Positions 33,458-42,142 of a stretch of DNA of 64,000 nt are shown here, piece by piece (the first letter of the stretch is position 1; the number at the start of each line of letters is the position of its first letter). Made by a program: the position numbers and the translations under genes. The stretch spans positions 682,001 through 746,000 of the forward strand of contig CAVZFL010000001.1 in NCBI GenBank assembly GCA_963774555.1. Direction: 5' to 3'. Below the pieces are notes generated by a model that did not search any database, had not been told where the DNA came from, and saw only the letters and a list, made by a program, of their open reading frames with translations. The stretch is from VRUE01 sp963774555 (GTDB taxonomy: Bacteria > Actinomycetota > Thermoleophilia > Solirubrobacterales > 70-9).

Positions 33458-34535
33458 GCTGGCTATCTGCTTCGCTCCACTAGACTCCGTGGGCAGTGGA
33501 TCTGTCACAGGGAGGCCCCCGCGAGGACCGGCCGGTAGCCGGGTGCGACTACCCGCGCGACTGGCCTGAGTTCCACAGGTTCTTTCCCGATGAGGACGCC
33601 TGCCTTGCCTACCTGGAGCGCTTGCGCTGGCCAGATGGCTTCCGCTGCCCCGCCTGCGGCGGCACAGAAGCCTGGAAGACCAAGCGGGGCCACTGGCTCT
33701 GCGGCGCCTGCCGGCGCCAGACCTCGGTCACGGCGGGAACCCTCTTTGCCGGGACAAGAACGCCGCTTTTGAACTGGTTCGCGGCGATCTGGGCGCTGGT
33801 CTCCCAAAAACAGGGAATGTCGGCGCTGGGCTTCAAGCGGGCGATGGGCCTGGGCTCCTATGAGACCGCCTGGGCTCACCTGCACAAGCTGCGAAGGGCG
33901 ATGGTGCGCCCCGGGCGCGAGCTGCTCGGGGGCCTGGTCGAGGTCGACGAGGGCTTCGTCGGCGGGCGGGAGATCGGCATGGATGGCCGTCAAACCGCGG
34001 AGAAGTCGATCGTCGTGGTCGCCGTGGAGGTGCGGGAGGGAGCCAGGGGCGAGATCGCCGGGAGAGCACGACTCTCCCGCGTGGAGCGCGCCACCAAAGA
34101 CACCCTGGAGGCCTTTGCCCAGGGAGCCATCCGCCCCGGTTCCGATGTCCGCACCGACGGCTGGAACGCCTACTCGGGGCTGCCTTCCCTCGGCTACCGC
34201 CACCTGCCGATCAACATCTCCAGGAGCGGCGCGACGGCCTCGGCCTCGATGCCCCACGTGCACCGGGTCTTTGCCCTGCTCAAGCGCTGGCTGCTCGGCA
34301 CCCACCAGGGCTCGGTGCAGCCCCACCAGCTCGACTACTACCTCGACGAGTTCACCTTCCGCTTCAACCGCAGGCGCTCGCGCTACCCCGGTCTTCTCTT
34401 TTACCGACTGGTCCAGGAGGCAGCCGCCACCGAGCCAATCCCGCTCAAAGCGATCCTCGGCGGCACGACCGGGCGGCGCGGAACCGGCCGCGAGGCCTAC
34501 GTCAGGCGCGTGGTGGACTGAAGCGGACACCCCGC
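33458..34535 (+). mobile_element. IS1595-family insertion sequence with 8-base target duplication
   Basis: The element is 1078 bases. Its ends, GCTGGCTATCTGCTTCGCTCC on the left and the complement GCGGGGTGTCCGCTTCAGTCC on the right, match at 15 of 21 positions. ACGTATGT directly flanks both sides (33450-33457 and 34536-34543), the 8-base duplication typical of this family. It carries one transposase. Removing it rebuilds a perfect CGAAC-GTAT-GTTCG SOS box just before the radical SAM gene. Confidence 0.8.
33496..34521 (+). CDS. IS1595-family transposase
   Basis: 341 residues from a GTG start. The N-terminal zinc ribbon shows CPACGG and, about 20 residues later, CGAC. The catalytic DDE-type region follows: GLVEVDEGFVGG, then DGWNAYSGL, and finally HQLDYYLDEFTFRFNRR. 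The frame is uninterrupted, so the element may be active. The coding region fills almost the whole insertion sequence. Confidence 0.9.
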   Translation: MDLSQGGPREDRPVAGCDYPRDWPEFHRFFPDEDACLAYLERLRWPDGFRCPACGGTEAWKTKRGHWLCGACRRQTSVTAGTLFAGTRTPLLNWFAAIWALVSQKQGMSALGFKRAMGLGSYETAWAHLHKLRRAMVRPGRELLGGLVEVDEGFVGGREIGMDGRQTAEKSIVVVAVEVREGARGEIAGRARLSRVERATKDTLEAFAQGAIRPGSDVRTDGWNAYSGLPSLGYRHLPINISRSGATASASMPHVHRVFALLKRWLLGTHQGSVQPHQLDYYLDEFTFRFNRRRSRYPGLLFYRLVQEAAATEPIPLKAILGGTTGRRGTGREAYVRRVVD

Positions 34536-34547
34536 ACGTATGTTCGT
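34534..34547 (+). promoter_or_regulatory. LexA/SOS box remnant upstream of the radical SAM gene
   Basis: CGCAC-GTAT-GTTCG matches the actinobacterial SOS consensus CGAAC-N4-GTTCG at nine of ten positions. Its first two bases come from the end of the IS1595 element. The other half of the original box, CGAAC-GTAT-GT, is at 33447-33457 on the far side of the element. The pre-insertion box would be perfect and would end one base before the ATG at 34548. Confidence 0.65.
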
Positions 34548-35296
34548 ATGCGCTGGGACGAACAGCGAGTCGAGAACGACCTGCGCCTGCCGGGAGTCGG
34601 CGACGGTACGGTCGTGCGGACCTTCGACGCGCCGGAGGCGATGGGGGTCAACTTCCACGAGGTGCGGGCCAAGTCGGCACTGAACCGTGTGCCCGGAGGG
34701 CGCTACGGCTTCAATCACACGATCAATCCCTACAGGGGATGCACGCATGCATGCGTGTTTTGCTTCGCCAGGCGCACTCATACCTATCTGGACATGAACG
34801 CGGGGCGGGACTTCGAGCGCGAGATCGTGGTCAAGGTGAACACGCCCGAGCTCGTTCGGGCGGAGCTGGCGCGGAAGAGCTGGAAACGGGAGCTGGTGGC
34901 GTTGGGGACGAACACCGACCCCTATCAGTGGGTCGAGAGCCGCTACCGGATGATGCCGGCGATCCTCGAAGCGCTGGAGCGGGCCGAGACGCCGGTCTCG
35001 GTCTTGACCAAGTCGCCACTTGTGATGCGCGACGTCGAGATCTTCGAGCGCATGGCTGAGCACCTGCCGGTCTCGGTCAACCTCTCGGTTCCGACCCTCG
35101 ACGAGGACGCCTGGCGCGCCACCGAGCCCCACACTCCCAGTCCCGCCGCCCGTCTCGACGCCGTCGCCGAGCTGCGCCGCCGCGGCATCGACTCCGGCGT
35201 CCTGATTGCCCCCCTGATGCCGGGGATCAACGACTCCCCCGAGCAGGTCAAACCGATCATCGACCGAGCCCGCAAAGCCAACGCATCCTTCCTAGG
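34548..35296 (+). pseudogene. Radical SAM protein (Rv2578c/SplB-like), 5' fragment
   Basis: The first 249 codons of a radical SAM protein. The cluster motif is CTHACVFCF near residues 67-75, followed by RRTHTYLDMNAGRDFE. ALGTNTDPYQWVE and TKSPLVMRD are typical of the COG1533 'DNA repair photolyase' group. The frame is cut within ASFLG by an IS481-family element and runs on into it until a TAG at 35337. The matching 3' part resumes at 36466. Mycobacterial homologues are, from memory, listed in the LexA regulon, which fits the SOS box. Confidence 0.85.
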
Positions 35297-36459
35297 CCGG
35301 ACTAACCCCAAGTACCCCGGACACCCCCGGGCTCTATAGAAGCGCCTTCATCCGGACGCCCCGGCCATGGCCGGGGCGTCCGCGCGTCTTCGCACGCTTC
35401 CAAGCGCCAACCAAGAAGCAAGGAGGACGCGATGACCGAGGATGACGTGCTGTTCGGATTCCGCCTGCGGCTGTTCACTCTGGCTGAGGAGCTCGGCAAC
35501 GTCTCGGAGGCCTGTCGGGCGATGGGGGTCGCGAGGTCGACCTACTACGCCTGGAAGCCGAAGCTGGAGCGCTACGGCTTCGACGGCCTGCGCGTGCGCG
35601 AGCGACGCAAGCCCCGGATGCCCAACCAGATTGGCCCCCATCTCGAGCACCGGGTGCTTGCCTTCTCCCTCGGCAACCCGGGCTTTGGACCCAGACGCAT
35701 CTCAGCCGAACTTGCGCGGCCCAAGTGGGGCGGCATCCAGATCTCCGAGAACGGCGTTTGGTGCGTGCTCAAGCGCTTCAACCTCAACACCCGCTCCAAG
35801 CGCTTGGCGCTGATCGCCCGCCATGCCGATCCCTATGAGCGAAAGCCCAAGGTCCCACCGAAGGAGTTGCACATCGACGCCTCTGAGCCCGGTGAGAAGG
35901 TGCAGATGGATTGCTTCTACGTCGGCCGCTTGGCCGGCTGCAAAGGCGTCGTCTGGCAATACACCGCGATCGACGTCGCCTCCGCCTACACCTGGGCATT
36001 CCTGCGACAAAGCGACCACAACCCCACCGCCCGCCACACCGCCGAGCTCGCCCACCTGGTCGCCAAGGAGCTGAAGGCGGCCGGCTGGAAGCTCGGCGAG
36101 GTGACCACCGACAACGGCTCGGAGTTCCGCTCCAAGGACTTCGGCACTGCGCTCGCCGCCCACAAGGCCACCCAGCGCAAGATCAAGGCCGGGAGACCCA
36201 ACTCCAACGGCTGCGCGGAGCGGGTGCAGCTGACGATCCTGGAGGAGTGCTGGCGGCCTTCCTTCTCGCGCTCGCTGGCGCCACGGATCACTGCCCTGCA
36301 TCGCGACCTGGACGAGTACCTGCGCTATTACAACTTCGACCGTGCCCACACGGGGCGCCTGACCAAGGGCAGGGTGCCGGCGGATATCGTCTTCGGCGCC
36401 CGCAAGATGGCGAGCGTGCGATGAGACTGAACTGTCGTCACATCTCGGGGATAGGACGT
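35297..36459 (+). mobile_element. IS481-family insertion sequence with CCTAGG target duplication
   Basis: The element is 1163 bases and is bounded by CCTAGG at 35291-35296 and 36460-36465. IS481 elements target NCTAGN and duplicate 6 bases, so the fit is exact. Terminal sequences are only weakly inverted (about 11 of the outer 16 bases). One intact transposase gene lies within. Joining the flanks restores the radical SAM reading frame as ...SFLGGVALHLR. Confidence 0.85.
35432..36424 (+). CDS. IS481-family transposase
   Basis: 330 residues with an AGGAGG ribosome site 7 bases before the ATG. An N-terminal helix-turn-helix (VSEACRAMGVARSTYYAW) is followed by an integrase core. The DDE residues appear in VQMDCFYVGR, TTDNGSEFRS and QLTILEECW. 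The frame is intact and the spacing is normal for the family. Confidence 0.9.
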   Translation: MTEDDVLFGFRLRLFTLAEELGNVSEACRAMGVARSTYYAWKPKLERYGFDGLRVRERRKPRMPNQIGPHLEHRVLAFSLGNPGFGPRRISAELARPKWGGIQISENGVWCVLKRFNLNTRSKRLALIARHADPYERKPKVPPKELHIDASEPGEKVQMDCFYVGRLAGCKGVVWQYTAIDVASAYTWAFLRQSDHNPTARHTAELAHLVAKELKAAGWKLGEVTTDNGSEFRSKDFGTALAAHKATQRKIKAGRPNSNGCAERVQLTILEECWRPSFSRSLAPRITALHRDLDEYLRYYNFDRAHTGRLTKGRVPADIVFGARKMASVR

Positions 36460-36465
36460 CCTAGG

Positions 36466-36750
36466 CGGCGTAGCCCTCCACCTCCGCGACGAGGTCAAGG
36501 ACGTCTTCTTCGCCTGGCTGCAGTCCAAACGCCCCGACCTCCTCCCCCGCTACGAGGCTCTTTACCGCGACCGTTCCTACATGCGCCCCGAGCAACGCAA
36601 GCAAGCCACCCGCGCAGTCCGCGGCTGGGGAAGAAGTAGACGAAGCGTCAAGGAGGGTCGGGAGCCCCCTCCCCGTACACTCCAGAGCAGCCCGCAGGGC
36701 TGCGAGTCCGGGGAGGGGGCTCCCGACCCTCCTCCCGACACCCTCTTCTG
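36466..36750 (+). pseudogene. Radical SAM protein, 3' fragment with palindrome-encoded tail
   Basis: The reading frame continues the 5' fragment after the CCTAGG duplication: GVALHLRDEVKDVFFAWL, then PDLLPRYEALYRDRSYM. This is the expected C-terminus of Rv2578c-like proteins. The frame has no stop at the usual end and runs through a 24-base palindrome, ending at TGA 36748-36750. The last ~35 residues, rich in Pro, Ser and Gly, are probably not native. It lacks a start of its own. Confidence 0.8.
36651..36731. repeat. Long nested palindrome at the radical SAM gene end
   Basis: Perfect 24-base arms at 36651-36674 and 36708-36731 enclose a 33-base centre containing GCAGCCC-gca-GGGCTGC. The layout (long outer arms, inner 7-base hairpin, overlap with the 3' end of a gene) repeats that at 32788-32865. 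The sequences are different but share G-rich and C-rich tracts. Confidence 0.8.
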
Positions 36751-36821
36751 ATCCTCCCCAGTCGGGCTTCCGGCACATTCTGCGCACCACACGCGCGGAT
36801 TCTCTCGGCAGAGTCCGTGGG

Positions 36822-37055
36822 GTGTTGGCACAACTCCTCGCAGCTGTGGGACCTGCCACAAATGTGTTCGAAGTCATGGCTACGTCGATTGGCTCTGGAT
36901 TGGTCGTCGGTGGATTCGCTGGCGGGATTGGGAGTGTCATCTTGAGTCGTTCACGCTCCGACTCAGAGGACGCGGCACTAACGGGCAGCTACGTAGGTGG
37001 GACAGCGGGCTTGCTTCTGCTGGCTATTGATATTATGGAGAAACATTTTGTCTGA
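36822..37055 (+). CDS. Small two-segment membrane protein, unknown
   Basis: 77 residues from GTG; an ATG at 36876 could also serve. Two hydrophobic, glycine-rich segments are visible (GSGLVVGGFAGGIGSVIL and GTAGLLLLAIDIM), separated by a polar RSRSDSEDA loop. Base composition is clearly less GC-rich than the surroundings, suggesting transfer. The stop overlaps the start of another small membrane protein gene. No family recognised. Confidence 0.5.
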   Translation: MLAQLLAAVGPATNVFEVMATSIGSGLVVGGFAGGIGSVILSRSRSDSEDAALTGSYVGGTAGLLLLAIDIMEKHFV

Positions 37056-37263
37056 GAAGCAAAAAAGGCTATTCAGAAATGCAAATGTCAGCCTCGTTGC
37101 CTGCGCGGTTTTGCTTGCTGTTGGCTTCATCTTTTTTCACGGAAACGATCAGGCGATCGAAGCGTTGAGCTTTGGCTCATTCGTCGTCTGCATGGGCGTC
37201 TATCTAGCGTTGAATTGGCGTGACGACCGGGCTCGGGCAAGGCGTATCCACCGCTCCCCCTAG
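37048..37263 (+). CDS. Small membrane protein, unknown
   Basis: 71 residues from a TTG start preceded by GGAG at a good distance and overlapping the upstream stop. Two hydrophobic segments (VSLVACAVLLAVGFIFF and LSFGSFVVCMGVYLAL) are followed by a basic tail (RARARRIHR). As with its partner, the DNA is AT-richer than the window average. The coupled pair probably arrived together; its function cannot be read from the sequence. Confidence 0.5.
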   Translation: MSEKQKRLFRNANVSLVACAVLLAVGFIFFHGNDQAIEALSFGSFVVCMGVYLALNWRDDRARARRIHRSP

Positions 37264-38246
37264 CCTTCGTCCAGCTCCAAGAACAGGCACTCCTCGGGCG
37301 CTTTGTCGTCGCGGAAGCGGTGGAACCTCCCGCCGTGCCGGATTCGACCTGCAGCGGCGTGGTCGTAGCCGATCTCGATTACCAGCTCGGGGCGCAGGGC
37401 CACCCACTCGAGGTCGCGGCCGCCGGTCCAGCGGCTGGGCTCCGCGGTGCCGCTCTCGCCCGTCTCCAGCGGTTCGAGCAGGGTGCGGAGGCTGCGTTTG
37501 GTCTCCTGGCTGAAGCCTGAGATGTGGCCGACCGAGCGCAGCTCGCCGCCGTCGTAGAGGCCGAGGATCAGCGAGCCGACCGTGCCCTCCTCCTTGCCCG
37601 GGCGCCAGCCCATCACCACGCAGTCGATCGTGCGCTCGCGCTTGACCTTGGCCATGCCTTTGCGCTTGCCGGGGACGTAGGGCGCGTCGAGCTGCTTGGC
37701 CATCGTGCCCTCGGTGCGGCGCAGCCACTGCTCGGCCTGAGCCGGATCGCTGCTGATTGCGCTGAGCTCAACCGTGGCGCCGGCGAGACGCGGATTTTCC
37801 ATCCCTGAGATGGGAAATCCGCGTTTCATCCCTTCCAGCCGCTCGCGTCGCTCGGCGAAGGGGGCCTCCAGCAGCGACTCGTCTCCCTCGGCGAGCAGGT
37901 CGAAGGCGACGAGACCGGCGGGGATCTCCTTCGAGAGCAGCGTATCCGCGACTCGGCCGGGTGGATGCGGCTCTGCAGGGCGTCGAACTCGACGTGGCCC
38001 TCGGCGTCGCGGATCACCAGCTCGCCGTCGAGCACGTAGCGGCCCGGCGGGAAGCTCAGCTCGGGGAAGTAGCGGGAGAGGTTTTTGCCGCCGCGCGACT
38101 GGATGTAGCTCTCGCTCGCCGTCGACGAAGACGATTGCGCGGAAGCCGTCGAGCTTCTGCTCGTAGGCCCACTCCTCGCCCAGGGGCAGCTCTTTGCGGG
38201 TCAGCGCCAGCTGCGGTTTGATCGGTGGGGCGAGTGGAAGGTTCAC
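37260..38246 (-). CDS. ATP-dependent DNA ligase (LigC/LigD type), frame broken twice
   Basis: Motif I of DNA ligases, EQKLDGFRAIVFVDG, contains the adenylated lysine near residue 31. Motifs follow in pieces: VLDGELVIRDAEGHVEFDAL, GLVAFDLLAEG, EGTMAKQLDAPYVPG and CVVMGWRPG, with an OB-fold-like C-terminus. The frame shifts near 38115 and again near 37955. Each is fixed by one base, so either the gene is decaying or the consensus is wrong. An in-frame palindrome at 37788-37824 adds about a dozen residues at a non-conserved spot. Probably a stand-alone NHEJ or repair ligase, with no Ku gene nearby. Confidence 0.75.
   Translation of the reverse strand: MNLPLAPPIKPQLALTRKELPLGEEWAYEQKLDGFRAIVFVDGERELHPVARRQKPLPLLPRAELPAGPLRARRRAGDPRRRGPRRVRRPAEPHPPGRVADTLLSKEIPAGLVAFDLLAEGDESLLEAPFAERRERLEGMKRGFPISGMENPRLAGATVELSAISSDPAQAEQWLRRTEGTMAKQLDAPYVPGKRKGMAKVKRERTIDCVVMGWRPGKEEGTVGSLILGLYDGGELRSVGHISGFSQETKRSLRTLLEPLETGESGTAEPSRWTGGRDLEWVALRPELVIEIGYDHAAAGRIRHGGRFHRFRDDKAPEECLFLELDEG
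37788..37824. repeat. Palindrome inside the ligase gene
   Basis: Sixteen-base arms with one mismatch (ACGCGGATTTTCCATC and the complement of its partner) surround a 5-base loop. It encodes residues around GFPISGMENPR between two conserved ligase motifs. Relatives usually have a shorter loop here, so the palindrome looks inserted in frame. Confidence 0.6.
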
Positions 38247-38274
38247 CTGTCCCGACAGTTTGCCGGGCCGGCGC

Positions 38275-39099
38275 TCAGTCCGTGCTGAGCGCTCGGCGAC
38301 GCGCCCGCGCCTCGCGGGGGTCGGCCACAGGAACCGCCGCGAGCAGCGTCCTCGTGTAGGGATCGGCGGGCCGCTCGCAGACCTGGTCGGCCGGACCCTG
38401 CTCGACGATCTTGCCGTCGTGCATCACCGCGATCCGGTCGGAGACGTGGCGGACGATGCCGATGTCGTGGGCGACGAAGACGTAGGCGAGCCCGAGCTCG
38501 TCCTGCAGGTCGGCGAGCAGGTTGACGATCTGGGCGCGGATCGAGACGTCGAGGGCGGAGACCGGCTCGTCGGCGACGATCAGCTTCGGCCGCAGGGCGA
38601 TCGCCCGGGCGATCCCGATCCGCTGGCGCTGGCCGCCGGAGAACTCGTGCGGGAAGCGGTCGTAGTGCTCGGGCGAGAGGCCGACCCGCTCGAGCAGCTC
38701 CTGCACCCGCCGGCGCAGCTCGCCGCCGCCGGCCTCACCCTGTAGGCGCAGCGGTTCGGCGACGATCTGCCCGACCCGCTTGCGCGGATTGAGCGAGGCA
38801 TAGGGGTCCTGGAAGATCATCTGCATCTGGCGCCGCAGCGGTCGCATCTGGCGCCGCGAGAAGCCGGCGATCTCCTGCCCCTCGAAGCGCACCGAGCCCG
38901 AGTCCGGCTTGAGCAGCTGCAGCACGGTGCGGGCCAGGGTCGACTTGCCCGAGCCCGACTCGCCGACCAGCCCGAGCGTTTCGCCCCGCTCGACGCTGAA
39001 GCTGACCCCGTCCACCGCCCGCACCCGATCCACCTCGCGGTCGATCAGCAGCCCCCGCTTGACCGGGAAGTGCTTGACCAGATCCGTCACCTCAAGCAT
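38275..39099 (-). CDS. oppF: Peptide ABC transporter ATPase, OppF/DppF-like
   Basis: 274 residues. Walker A GESGSGKST is near residues 44-52, the Q-loop is in QMIFQDPYASLNPRKR, the signature FSGGQRQRIGIARAIA is near residue 152 and Walker B LIVADEPVSALD near residue 176. The C-terminal CTERPADPYTRTLL-type region is typical of oligopeptide and dipeptide ATPases. Overlaps the OppD stop by 8 bases. Last gene of the transporter operon. Confidence 0.9.
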   Translation of the reverse strand: MLEVTDLVKHFPVKRGLLIDREVDRVRAVDGVSFSVERGETLGLVGESGSGKSTLARTVLQLLKPDSGSVRFEGQEIAGFSRRQMRPLRRQMQMIFQDPYASLNPRKRVGQIVAEPLRLQGEAGGGELRRRVQELLERVGLSPEHYDRFPHEFSGGQRQRIGIARAIALRPKLIVADEPVSALDVSIRAQIVNLLADLQDELGLAYVFVAHDIGIVRHVSDRIAVMHDGKIVEQGPADQVCERPADPYTRTLLAAVPVADPREARARRRALSTD

Positions 39100-40100
39100 G
39101 GGGCAGCTCGCGCTTCTGCGCCGGCGTCAGCCAGCAGCGGTCGAGGTGGAGCGTGGCGTCGCCGAGGCGCGCATCGAGGGCCGGCAGCTCGGTGCATTTG
39201 CCGAACGCATGCGGGCAGCGGGGGCGGAAGGAGCAGCCCCGGGGCAGGTCGAGCAGCGAGGGCGGGGCGCCGCCGATCTGGGGTAGGCGCTCGGGCCGCT
39301 CGCGGTCGATCCGGGTCAGCGAGCCGAGCAGGCCCCAGGTGTAGGGGTGCTGGGGGTCGTAGAAGATCTCGTCGAGCGTGCCCTGCTCGACCACCCGCCC
39401 CGCGTACATCACCAGCACCCGGTCGGCGACCTCGGCGACGACGCCGAGGTCGTGGGTGATCAGGATCGTCGCCAGGCCGCGCTCGCGGTTGAGCCGCTCG
39501 AGCAGGGCGAGGATCTGCGCCTGCACGGTGACGTCGAGCGCCGTGGTCGGCTCGTCGGCGATCAGCACCTCGGGCTCGAGCGCCAGCGCCATCGCGATCA
39601 TCGCTCGCTGGCGCATGCCGCCGGAGAATTCGTGCGGGTAGTCGTCGACGCGGCGCTCGGCGTCGGGGATGCCGACCGAGTCGAGCAGCTCGACCGCGCG
39701 CCGGTGCGCCTCGGCCTTGCTCACGTCGCCGCGGTGGGCGCGGATAGCCTCGACGATCTGGGCGCCGATCCGGTAGACCGGGTTGAAGGAGGTCATCGGG
39801 TCCTGGAAGACCATCGCCACCTGCTCGCCGCGGACGCCGCGCAGCTCCTCCTCGCTCGCCTCCAGTCAGCTCCGCGCCGCGCAGCTTGACCGAGCCCTCG
39901 ATCCGCGCGTTGGGCGAGCGGGTGAGGCCGACGATCGTCTGCGCGGTGACGCTCTTGCCCGAGCCCGACTCGCCGACGATCGCCAGCACCTCGCCGGGCG
40001 CGAGGTCGAAGGAGACGCCGTCGACCGCCTGCACGCGGCCGCCTTCGGTGACGAAGCCGACCCGCAGGTCGCGCGCCGAGAGCAGCGGCTCGCTAGCCAT
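39092..40100 (-). CDS. oppD: Peptide ABC transporter ATPase, OppD/DppD-like (frame break near 39866)
   Basis: The N-terminal part has Walker A GESGSGKSV near residues 43-51. The frame then shifts near 39866, where removing one A from CTGACTGG restores LLEASEEELRGVRGEQ. It continues with MVFQDPMTSFNPV, FSGGMRQRAMIAMALA and LIADEPTTALD. The tail has the CSFRPRCPHAFGKC cysteine motif (possible iron-sulfur binding) usual for OppD. A single-base consensus error is the simplest cause. Overlaps the permease OppB. Confidence 0.8.
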
Positions 40101-41053
40101 TTGCCGAGGTCCCCAGCCTGATCCGCGGGTCGAGGTAGGCGTAGGCGATGTCGACCAGGGTGTTGAAGACGACGACGAAGAAGGCGCCGTAGAGGACGAT
40201 CGCCATGATCGGCGGCAGATCGAGGCTTTTCAGCGATTCGTAGGCGTACTGGCCGACGCCGTCCAGGCTGAAGAGCGCTTCGATCAGGATCGCAGCCGCC
40301 GAGCAGGGCGCCGAAGTCGAGCCCGAAGAGGGTGACGATCGGGATCAGCGAGTTGCGCATCACGTGCCTGCCCATCACCTGCCGCTCGCTCAGCCCCTTG
40401 GCCCGCGCCGTGCGCACGTAGTCCTCGCTCATCACGTCGAGCATGCTGGAGCGCAGCACGCGGCTGTAGAAGCCGGCGTAGAGGATCGCCAGGGTGATCC
40501 AGGGCAGGATCAGGTGGCTGGCCCATTCGAACGGGTCCGCGGTCAGTTCGACGTATTCCCCGGAGGGGAAGATTTCGGTCTTGTAGGTGAGGTAGTTGAG
40601 GAAGATCGCCGCCAGCCAGAAGACCGGCATCGAGATCCCGGTCACGGCGAGGACGGTCAGGCCCCGATCGAGCCAGCCCCCCGCCCGCACGGCGGAGAGG
40701 TAGCCGAAGAGGATGCCGAAGAACATCCAGATCACGGCGGCGCCGAGGCAGAGCGAGACGGTGGCAGGGATGCCTTCGACGATCCGTTCGTCGACGTCTT
40801 CCCGCGTCGTGTAGGAGATCAAGTCGCCGCCGAAGACCTTGCCCATCATCGTCAGGTACTGCTGGGGCAGCGGGTCGTCGAAGCCCCATTCCCGGTCGAT
40901 GCTGGCGATCTGCGCCTGCGACGCGGAGCGGCCGGCCATGCGCTGGGCCGGGTCGGAGTTGGGGATGACGTTGAAGATCAGGAAGGTGAGGACCGAGACC
41001 GCGAAGAGCACGGCGACCATGCCGACCAGGCGCCTGAGGACGAAGCGGGCCAT
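40093..41053 (-). CDS. oppB: Peptide ABC transporter permease, OppB/DppB-like (frame break near 40300)
   Basis: The first membrane segment is RRLVGMVAVLFAVSVLTFLIF. The permease loop DYVRTARAKGLSERQVMGRH (EAA-type) is intact. After DFGALLGG the frame changes by one base, then reads a normal C-terminus (LSLDGVGQYAYESL, FVVVFNTLVDIAYAYLDPR) ending at the TAG at 40093-40095. About 319 residues when corrected. Its start overlaps the OppC stop. Confidence 0.8.
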
Positions 41054-42114
41054 CAGGGTGCGAGCCCCTCGATTGTCTCCGAGCCCTCAGGGGCGCTGAG
41101 CCCGCTGTGCGCCTCGAAGCGCACTTTCGACTTGGGGTCGAGCGCGTCGCGCAGGCCGTCGCCGAAGACGTTCAGCGAGAGCACGGTGAGCAGGATCATC
41201 GTGCCGGGGATGATCGTCAGCAGCGGCGCGGTGGAGATCAGGTCCTGACCGGTCGCGATCATCGTCCCCCATGACGCGTTCGGCGCCTGCACGCCGACGC
41301 CGAGGTAGGAGAGGGCAGACTCGAGCAGCATGTTGGCGGCGATGTTGAGGGTGAAGAAGACGATGATCGTCGAGAAGAGGTTGGGCAGCAGCTCGCCGAA
41401 CATCACCCGCAGCGGGCCGGCGCCCTGCGCCACCGCCGCCTCGACGAACTCCTTCTCGCGCAGCGCCAGCACCTCGCCGCGCAGCGGGCGCGCCATGTAG
41501 GGGATCGAGACGAAGCCGATGATCAGGATCGGGATCCAGATCGAGCCGCCGGAGAGGTGGATCGGCCCGAGCTGCAGTCCGCCGACCGCCAGCACCAGCC
41601 CGAGGGCGATCGCCAGCAGCAGCACCGGGAAGGCCCAGACCACGTCCAGCGCCCGCGAGATCACCGTGTCGGTCCAGCCGCGGTAGTAGCCGGAGAGCAG
41701 ACCGAAGAAGGTGGCGAGCAGGGTGGTGAGCAGGGCCGAGACGATGCCGATGAAGAGCGAGGTGCGACCGCCGTACATCAGCCGAACCATCTCGTCGCGA
41801 CCGAGGCGGCTGTCGGCGCCGAGGAAGAACTTGCCGCCGGCGCCGAACCAGACCGGGCCGATCGGCTTGCCTTCGGGGTTGACGACGTCGCGCTTTTCGC
41901 CGTCGACCTCGATCTTCTGCAGCGTGTGGGTCTTGTTCGGCCCGGTTCCGGCGACGTGGTCGGCCCAGAGCGGCGCGGCGAGGACGAAGAGGACGATCAG
42001 GACGAAGAACCCGAGGAAGGCAAGGGCGACGCGGTTGCGCCGCAGTCGCCGCAGGGCCAGGCGCCAGGGGCCGCTGCCCGCCGCTCCCCCTGCCGCGATC
42101 GACTCTGCAGCCAC
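41053..42114 (-). CDS. oppC: Peptide ABC transporter permease, OppC/DppC-like
   Basis: 353 residues with an N-terminal membrane segment (VALAFLGFFVLIVLFVLAA), a ~60-residue periplasm-facing loop, then five further segments. The EAA loop is REKEFVEAAVAQGAGPLRVM. The LGVGVQAPNASWGTMI segment is typical of DppC. It lies 28 bases after the substrate-binding protein and overlaps OppB by 1 base. Confidence 0.9.
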   Translation of the reverse strand: MAAESIAAGGAAGSGPWRLALRRLRRNRVALAFLGFFVLIVLFVLAAPLWADHVAGTGPNKTHTLQKIEVDGEKRDVVNPEGKPIGPVWFGAGGKFFLGADSRLGRDEMVRLMYGGRTSLFIGIVSALLTTLLATFFGLLSGYYRGWTDTVISRALDVVWAFPVLLLAIALGLVLAVGGLQLGPIHLSGGSIWIPILIIGFVSIPYMARPLRGEVLALREKEFVEAAVAQGAGPLRVMFGELLPNLFSTIIVFFTLNIAANMLLESALSYLGVGVQAPNASWGTMIATGQDLISTAPLLTIIPGTMILLTVLSLNVFGDGLRDALDPKSKVRFEAHSGLSAPEGSETIEGLAP

Positions 42115-42142
42115 GCGCGTATTCTGAAGCAGCGCCGGGCGG

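Noticed and set aside
33440..34553. 34-base imperfect terminal inverted repeats as the ends of the IS1595 element
   Set aside because: The outer bases are two halves of a palindromic SOS box plus an 8-base target duplication. The true ends are 33458 and 34535.
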